Shown in pieces: positions 59,869-64,000 of a stretch of DNA of 64,000 nucleotides. The notes under the pieces were generated by a model. The model was not told the origin of the DNA. It was given only the letters and a program-made list of their open reading frames with translations, and made no database searches. The number at the start of each line of letters is the position of its first letter. Positions within the stretch are counted from its first letter, which is position 1. The DNA is from Bacteroidota bacterium (GTDB lineage: Bacteria > Bacteroidota > Bacteroidia > JAHEXY01): contig JAHEXY010000005.1 of NCBI GenBank assembly GCA_023251875.1, forward strand, positions 62,001 to 126,000, read 5' to 3'. The translations under genes and the position numbers were made by a program.

Positions 59869-60921
59869 ATGAAAATATTAATAACAGGAGCAGCAGGATT
59901 TATCGGATTTCATCTAAGTAAAGAACTTGCCAAGATGAATGATGAAATTATTGGCCTTGATAATATTAATAACTATTATGATCCACAATTAAAATTAGGC
60001 AGGCTAAATTTATTAGGCATTAATGCTAATGAAATTAAAGAAGGCAAAATTATTGAAAGCAAAACCTTGCATAATTTTAAATTTATTAAATTAAATCTTG
60101 AGCAAAGAGAGCAGCTAGAACAGCTCTTCAAAGAAGAGCAATTTGATTGTATTATTCATCTTGCCGCACAGGCAGGAGTAAGGTATTCTCTTAAAGATCC
60201 TTTTTCATATATCAATAGCAATATTGTGGGTTTTATGAGCATACTGGAGGCTTGTCGAAAGCATCCTGTTAAACACCTAATTTATGCATCATCAAGCTCT
60301 GTTTATGGCTTAAATAAAATTATTCCGTTTCACGAAAATCATCATACTGATCATCCCACTTCTTTATATGCAGCCACAAAAACTTCGAATGAAATGATGG
60401 CGCATGCCTACAGTTATTTGTTTCATATACCCCTTACCGGTTTGCGTTTTTTTTCTGTTTATGGCCCTTGGGGCAGGCCTGATATGGCCTATTTTTCGTT
60501 TGCAGAAAAAATAATAAAACAAGAACCTATTGAGTTATTTAATTATGGTAAGATGCGAAGAGACTTTACCTATATTGATGATATTGTAGAAGGAATAAAA
60601 AGAATTATGCCCTATCCTCCCACACCCTTAGCATCAACAGATAATATTGATCATATTTCTTCTGCTTCAACAGCTAAGTATTGTATTTATAATATTGGAA
60701 ATAATAAGCCGGTTGAATTAGAAGAATTTGTTTCGATATTGGAGCATGAACTTGGGCAAAAAGCAATAAAAAAATTAGTGGTCGCTCAGCCAGAAGATGT
60801 TCTTGAAACATATGCTGATATACAGGAGTTTTCTGCTAAAACAGGTTTTAAACCCTCAACGTCTTTAAAGGATGGTTTAAAAAAGTTTGTTGAATGGTAT
60901 AAAGAATATTATAAAGTATAG
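59869..60921 (+). CDS. NAD-dependent nucleotide-sugar epimerase (UDP-glucuronate 4-epimerase type)
   Basis: 350 residues. 'ILITGAAGFIGFHLSKELAKM' (NAD binding), 'IIHLAAQAGVRYSLKDPFSYINSNIVGF', catalytic 'SLYAATKTSNEMMAHAYS' (YxxxK) and 'GRPDMAYFSFAEKI' fit the extended SDR UDP-glucuronate epimerase group. It would supply UDP-galacturonate for surface polysaccharide. The exact sugar is not certain. It is not an RmlB (dTDP-glucose dehydratase), which would carry a 'DE' pair and different motifs. Confidence 0.87.
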   Translation: MKILITGAAGFIGFHLSKELAKMNDEIIGLDNINNYYDPQLKLGRLNLLGINANEIKEGKIIESKTLHNFKFIKLNLEQREQLEQLFKEEQFDCIIHLAAQAGVRYSLKDPFSYINSNIVGFMSILEACRKHPVKHLIYASSSSVYGLNKIIPFHENHHTDHPTSLYAATKTSNEMMAHAYSYLFHIPLTGLRFFSVYGPWGRPDMAYFSFAEKIIKQEPIELFNYGKMRRDFTYIDDIVEGIKRIMPYPPTPLASTDNIDHISSASTAKYCIYNIGNNKPVELEEFVSILEHELGQKAIKKLVVAQPEDVLETYADIQEFSAKTGFKPSTSLKDGLKKFVEWYKEYYKV

Positions 60922-60950
60922 GGCAGTTCTAAAAATTGTATTTTTTTGTT

Positions 60951-60982
60951 TCCTCTCCCTTAATCCCTCTCGAAGAGAGGGA
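60951..60982. repeat. Dispersed CCCTCTCC hairpin repeat, copy 8 (inverse orientation)
   Basis: CCTCTCCCTTAA, then arms TCCCTCTC (60964-60971) and GAGAGGGA (60975-60982) around GAA. It lies between convergent genes and may serve as a shared terminator. Confidence 0.8.
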
Positions 60983-60994
60983 CACAATAGTGAA

Positions 60995-62185
60995 CTATAA
61001 AATTTTATTTAAATACTGAAGCCTGGCTCTTAATTTAAGCATGTGATGTGACATAGATTTATTTAAGTAAGCGTTTATATCTGCCCTTTTAAAATTACTT
61101 GATAATAATGCTAAAAATTCTTCGCCCTCTAAACCTCTTTCGCATCGCCATATAGTATAGTCAGATAATGTTGTATCTTCTTTTTTTAGCTTCAGTTTTA
61201 TTTGTGGAGAATTTTTTTCAATACTTGATAAAATATCTGAATTGATAATTTGCAGCCATAATGCTTTTTGTTTCTTATTGCATTTTGCAATATTTCCTTC
61301 TGTTTTTATTACCTTATTTACAAAACCAATCATTCTAAATTCCTTCATCCAAGCAGTAAACGAATGAACAGGATAATAATGATAATGATTTTCTTTTAAG
61401 TTTTTATTGTTATCAAATTCAACTTTATGGAGTGCTTCTGACAAAAACAATCTTTCTATATTTTTCTTTTCTGATTGCAACCAAGCATATTCTCTTTCGT
61501 TGCCATCCGGAACAAAAAATGAGCTTTCGCCATCACGCCATGAAAAATGAATTTTATTATTTGTATGAAGTAATTTATTCCATACATCAGCATTGTAATA
61601 ATGAATTCCTTGAAGGTAAGCCTGGGTTAATGTTCCCATTAAAGGAATACATTTTATTTCTGTTCCAATTAAACCCTTTACATAATAGGGGTTTTCGGGG
61701 AGGCGGTTTTCTATTTCACTTTTAAATCGAGAGGGATTGATAAATGTACCTTCAATTCTTTTTGTATGGAGAATATACACCTGTTCATTGGTGAGCATAA
61801 ACTCCGGTGGCAGAAAATAGTTTTGATACGAATTAAATTCTCGTTTTAATGTTTTGATTCCGGTTTCAAGGTTTAGTAAAAAACCTTCTTTTGAACGCAG
61901 TAATGCAATGTCATGAGAAAATGGTCTTAATATAATTTCAAAGATGTTTCTGTTTTTGTTAATGAAATCAATTGTTTCCGGATTATGCATGCGCATATCT
62001 GCAAGGGTAGCACCCGTAATGCCTAAAGAAACCTTTTTCTTGGCTTTTACATATACCGAAAGCCATTGGTATAGATATGAATTACTGCCCTTTCTTAACA
62101 TATTGAGCCATTGCTCTGAAGAAAGACAACTGGCATCTGCATTAAGATTAACGATATCGGTAAGCAATATTTTTGTTTTAGACAT
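60995..62185 (-). CDS. Putative GH57/polysaccharide-deacetylase-like protein
   Basis: I start at 62185 (MSKTKILLTDIVNL), leaving a 20-bp gap to the upstream gene; the longer frame from 62218 overlaps it. 396 residues, no signal. 'EIILRPFSHDIALLRSKEGFLLNLETGIK' and 'YFLPPEFMLTNEQVYILHTKRIEGTF' resemble the GH57/NodB-like (beta/alpha) barrel segments, including a His and a Glu in 'LPPEF'. The resemblance is weak and no family is certain. It follows an Ldh-family and a Gfo/Idh gene, so a glycan-related role is plausible. Confidence 0.55.
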   Translation of the reverse strand: MSKTKILLTDIVNLNADASCLSSEQWLNMLRKGSNSYLYQWLSVYVKAKKKVSLGITGATLADMRMHNPETIDFINKNRNIFEIILRPFSHDIALLRSKEGFLLNLETGIKTLKREFNSYQNYFLPPEFMLTNEQVYILHTKRIEGTFINPSRFKSEIENRLPENPYYVKGLIGTEIKCIPLMGTLTQAYLQGIHYYNADVWNKLLHTNNKIHFSWRDGESSFFVPDGNEREYAWLQSEKKNIERLFLSEALHKVEFDNNKNLKENHYHYYPVHSFTAWMKEFRMIGFVNKVIKTEGNIAKCNKKQKALWLQIINSDILSSIEKNSPQIKLKLKKEDTTLSDYTIWRCERGLEGEEFLALLSSNFKRADINAYLNKSMSHHMLKLRARLQYLNKIL

Positions 62186-62205
62186 GAGTTGTTTTTTTCG
62201 AATAT

Positions 62206-63243
62206 TTATTTTTCGCAATTTTTAAAGCTCGCATCTAAGTTCAAAAATTCTTCCCATAAATTTTCATTAACAGGAATACCCTCTACTGTTCTTTTTGAAA
62301 ATGCCTTTTTTTCCGGATCACCGGCCACCATTACTTTTTCATTGCTCGATTTTGGCAGCATGCGAATACGATCGGCCATGATTTGTAAATTCTGTTTAAA
62401 AAAATCTATCTGTGTAAACTTGCCAATATCCATCACCATAAAAAAATGGGAGATTCTTCTTGGTTCTGAAATGGGTGATGTAAACATGGGCAATAAATCT
62501 TTACTCATAATACCTCCAGTTAATACAGCACAAAGAATATCGATCATCATACCCATACCAAACCCTTTGTAATCGCCTGCAGGCCTTAAACTGCGAGCTT
62601 GGTGCGGATCAGAAACAGATTTTCCTTGTTCATCAAAAGCCCAATCCTCTGGAATGGGATTGTTGGCCATGCGGTAGTTTTTAATTTTATTCCATGAAAC
62701 AGTTGAAGTAGCCATATCTAAACAAAATGGGCCTTCATTTTGCATGGGAGCCGTAAAACAAATTGGGTTTGTACCAAAAAAAGCTTCTTTACTGTTGTGG
62801 GCTTTTACCAAGGCATCGGCATTGGTAAAAGACCATCCAATGCAATTTTTATTTGCAGCACGCAAAGCAAAATAGGCCGCAGCGCCAAAGTGAGATGAAT
62901 CAATTACTCCAATGGCGCACATACCTGTTTCTTTTGCTCTCTCAATTGCATAGTCAATAGCTACAGCACCTGCGTGATGCCCAAATGCATGATCGGCATT
63001 TAAGATAGCAGCAGATGGGGCCGAAGAACTAATTTTAAAATTGGGAGTTTTATTAATGCGACCACCATCAACCGCACGACAATAATGTGGAAACAAATTA
63101 ATGCCATGCGAATCAACTCCTCGCAAAGAGGCTTGTATTAAAGAATCTACACAATGGTCTATTGATTCTTGATTAACATTTTTACTTTTTAAAATGGCTT
63201 TCATGGTAATTGAAAGCTTCATTCCATCAATTTGTTTTATCAT
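62206..63243 (-). CDS. Ldh-family (malate/L-lactate/sulfolactate dehydrogenase type) oxidoreductase
   Basis: 345 residues. 'SLIQASLRGVDSHGINLFPHYCRAVDGGRI' (with the SHG active-site motif), 'AIGVIDSSHFGAAAYFALRAAN' and 'FGTNPICFTAPMQ', plus 'DMATSTVSWNKIKNYR', are signature segments of the NAD(P)-dependent type 2 Ldh family. It reduces or oxidises a 2-hydroxy acid or a related compound. Overlaps the Gfo/Idh/MocA gene by 4 bp. The pair suggests metabolism of a sugar acid or an unusual nucleotide sugar for the surface. Confidence 0.85.
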   Translation of the reverse strand: MIKQIDGMKLSITMKAILKSKNVNQESIDHCVDSLIQASLRGVDSHGINLFPHYCRAVDGGRINKTPNFKISSSAPSAAILNADHAFGHHAGAVAIDYAIERAKETGMCAIGVIDSSHFGAAAYFALRAANKNCIGWSFTNADALVKAHNSKEAFFGTNPICFTAPMQNEGPFCLDMATSTVSWNKIKNYRMANNPIPEDWAFDEQGKSVSDPHQARSLRPAGDYKGFGMGMMIDILCAVLTGGIMSKDLLPMFTSPISEPRRISHFFMVMDIGKFTQIDFFKQNLQIMADRIRMLPKSSNEKVMVAGDPEKKAFSKRTVEGIPVNENLWEEFLNLDASFKNCEK

Positions 63244-64000
63244 AAATTAATATCGATCCATTCATTATTATTTTTTAAGCTTTGATTAGCGGCTTCAATT
63301 ACAGCAACTGAAACAAGTGATTCTCTAAAAGAAGGTCTGTGAATATTTAAATTTTCTAATGATTTATTTCCGCTTTTTAAATCCATTACATCTTTTAAAA
63401 ATACTTGCATACTCGTATACCCATATCCGCCAAAACGAAGTTCTCCATTTTCATCAGGTAAATAATCTGAAAAATAAGGGTTAATTTGTTGGATGCCGGT
63501 TTTTTCGGTAACCAATTCCACTCCTCTATTTTTTTGGTCACATTCAATACGCCCTAATGTGCCTATCACATTATATTTTTGATCACTTAATGCACTACTG
63601 CAATTAGGATCTATCCAATTGGTATTAAAGTTTGATACAAATTTATTGGTAGCATCATTTGGGTTTACCCATTCAATCATGGCATGAACAGAATCATACG
63701 TATCGATGCCTTGTTGTTTTAACACTCCATCTGTTCCATAAGCAGCAATGCGAATAGGAATGTAACGTGTTAAAAAATAAATGAGATCTACATAATGAAC
63801 CCCCAAGTATTGAAAAATATTGGTTTGACTACTCCATCCTTTAAATGTTTTTAAGGGTATATCTATTCGTTGACTATAATTTACAACAAAGTAATTGAGC
63901 TTACCTACTTTATTTTCATGAATGGCTTTCTTAATCCAAAGATTGGTTTCGTCATATCGCTTATGAAACTCTACACAAGCAAAGGTTTTGTTTTTATCTG
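63240..64000 (-). CDS. Gfo/Idh/MocA-family oxidoreductase, C-terminal part (5' end off window)
   Basis: The minus-strand frame is open from 63998 to the stop at 63240, so the gene continues past the right edge and the apparent start at 63806 (TTG) is internal. The visible 253 residues include 'CVEFHKRYDETNLWIKKAI' and 'KLNYFVVNYSQRIDIP', then 'YLGVHYVDLIYFLTRYIPIRIAAYG', the C-terminal dehydrogenase domain of Gfo/Idh/MocA. The NAD-binding domain with the EKP motif is outside the window. Translation is coupled to the Ldh-family gene by a 4-bp overlap. Confidence 0.85.
   Translation of the reverse strand, partial: DKNKTFACVEFHKRYDETNLWIKKAIHENKVGKLNYFVVNYSQRIDIPLKTFKGWSSQTNIFQYLGVHYVDLIYFLTRYIPIRIAAYGTDGVLKQQGIDTYDSVHAMIEWVNPNDATNKFVSNFNTNWIDPNCSSALSDQKYNVIGTLGRIECDQKNRGVELVTEKTGIQQINPYFSDYLPDENGELRFGGYGYTSMQVFLKDVMDLKSGNKSLENLNIHRPSFRESLVSVAVIEAANQSLKNNNEWIDINL

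Noticed and set aside
5375-60982. CRISPR array from the repeated CCCTCTCC units
   Set aside because: The copies are tens of kilobases apart, palindromic and not spaced regularly; no cas gene is present.

Overview
The window looks like chromosome of a low-GC Bacteroidota bacterium (Flavobacteriia, Sphingobacteriia or Chitinophagia type). The evidence is: proteins ending in type IX secretion system (T9SS) sorting domains of type A and type B; four PorP/SprF-family outer-membrane proteins and one PorV/PorQ-family protein; TonB-dependent receptors with an N-terminal carboxypeptidase-regulatory-like domain; and Bacteroidota promoter boxes of the TAnnTTTG kind. Several lipoproteins and Sec signal peptides ending near 'SQ' or 'AQ' fit the same picture. 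I see no prophage, transposase, CRISPR array or rRNA. One tRNA (Arg, anticodon TCG) is present.

Layout. 1-3065: the end of one T9SS cargo gene, a 51-residue lipoprotein gene too short for ordinary ORF calling, and a secreted metzincin-like protein with IPT and PKD domains. 3104-7838 (minus strand): a lipoprotein, an OmpH/Skp-like lipoprotein, and a four-gene block porP-sigma-(anti-sigma)-porP. Two near-identical 31-bp elements with canonical ECF promoter architecture lie upstream of the sigma gene and of the first porP. 8256-13474 (minus): a tight run of seven accessory genes (CrtI-like oxidoreductase, MORN-repeat protein, DUF1398, GNAT, GyrI-like, membrane protein, HsdR-N-like nuclease fold). 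13617-16255 (plus): WlbA/WlbB-like diacetamido-uronic acid genes and a glycosyltransferase. 16282-22104: an unknown protein, DsbD, an M13 peptidase, a Rieske-like lipoprotein lacking metal ligands, and a tiny very basic exported protein. 22354-31073: a TonB receptor, a 1268-residue T9SS-type cargo and a PorV-family protein.

31144-36220 holds HIT, SppA, FolK, deoxynucleoside kinase and an OmpA-family protein. 36338-42254 holds an SLC13 permease and CysQ (sulfate/PAP metabolism), then rfbA, rfbC, rfbD (dTDP-rhamnose, with rfbB missing) and an alpha/beta hydrolase. 42319-44455 is a tandem porP/sprF duplication. 44479-51518 holds a CPBP protease, tRNA-Arg, an orphan PhoB-type response regulator, and a divergent TonB receptor plus T9SS cargo pair. 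51654-55639 holds an LpxH-like phosphoesterase and a PKD-repeat type B T9SS protein. 55643-64000 is a surface-polysaccharide region (UGM-like flavoprotein, flippase, FkbM methyltransferase, nucleotide-sugar epimerase, a GH57/deacetylase-like unknown, Ldh-family and Gfo/Idh/MocA oxidoreductases) running off the right end.

The main theme is the cell surface: T9SS cargo, its translocon-associated outer-membrane proteins, and the polysaccharides that may anchor or surround it. The most promising unusual unit is the ECF sigma/anti-sigma pair between two PorP paralogues, with matched putative ECF promoters. A second feature is the set of dispersed non-coding repeats, two kinds of which have become part of coding sequences (the periplasmic part of the anti-sigma-like protein and the DsbD signal peptide). 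All functional statements come from reading the sequence and recalling families. No database search was run.
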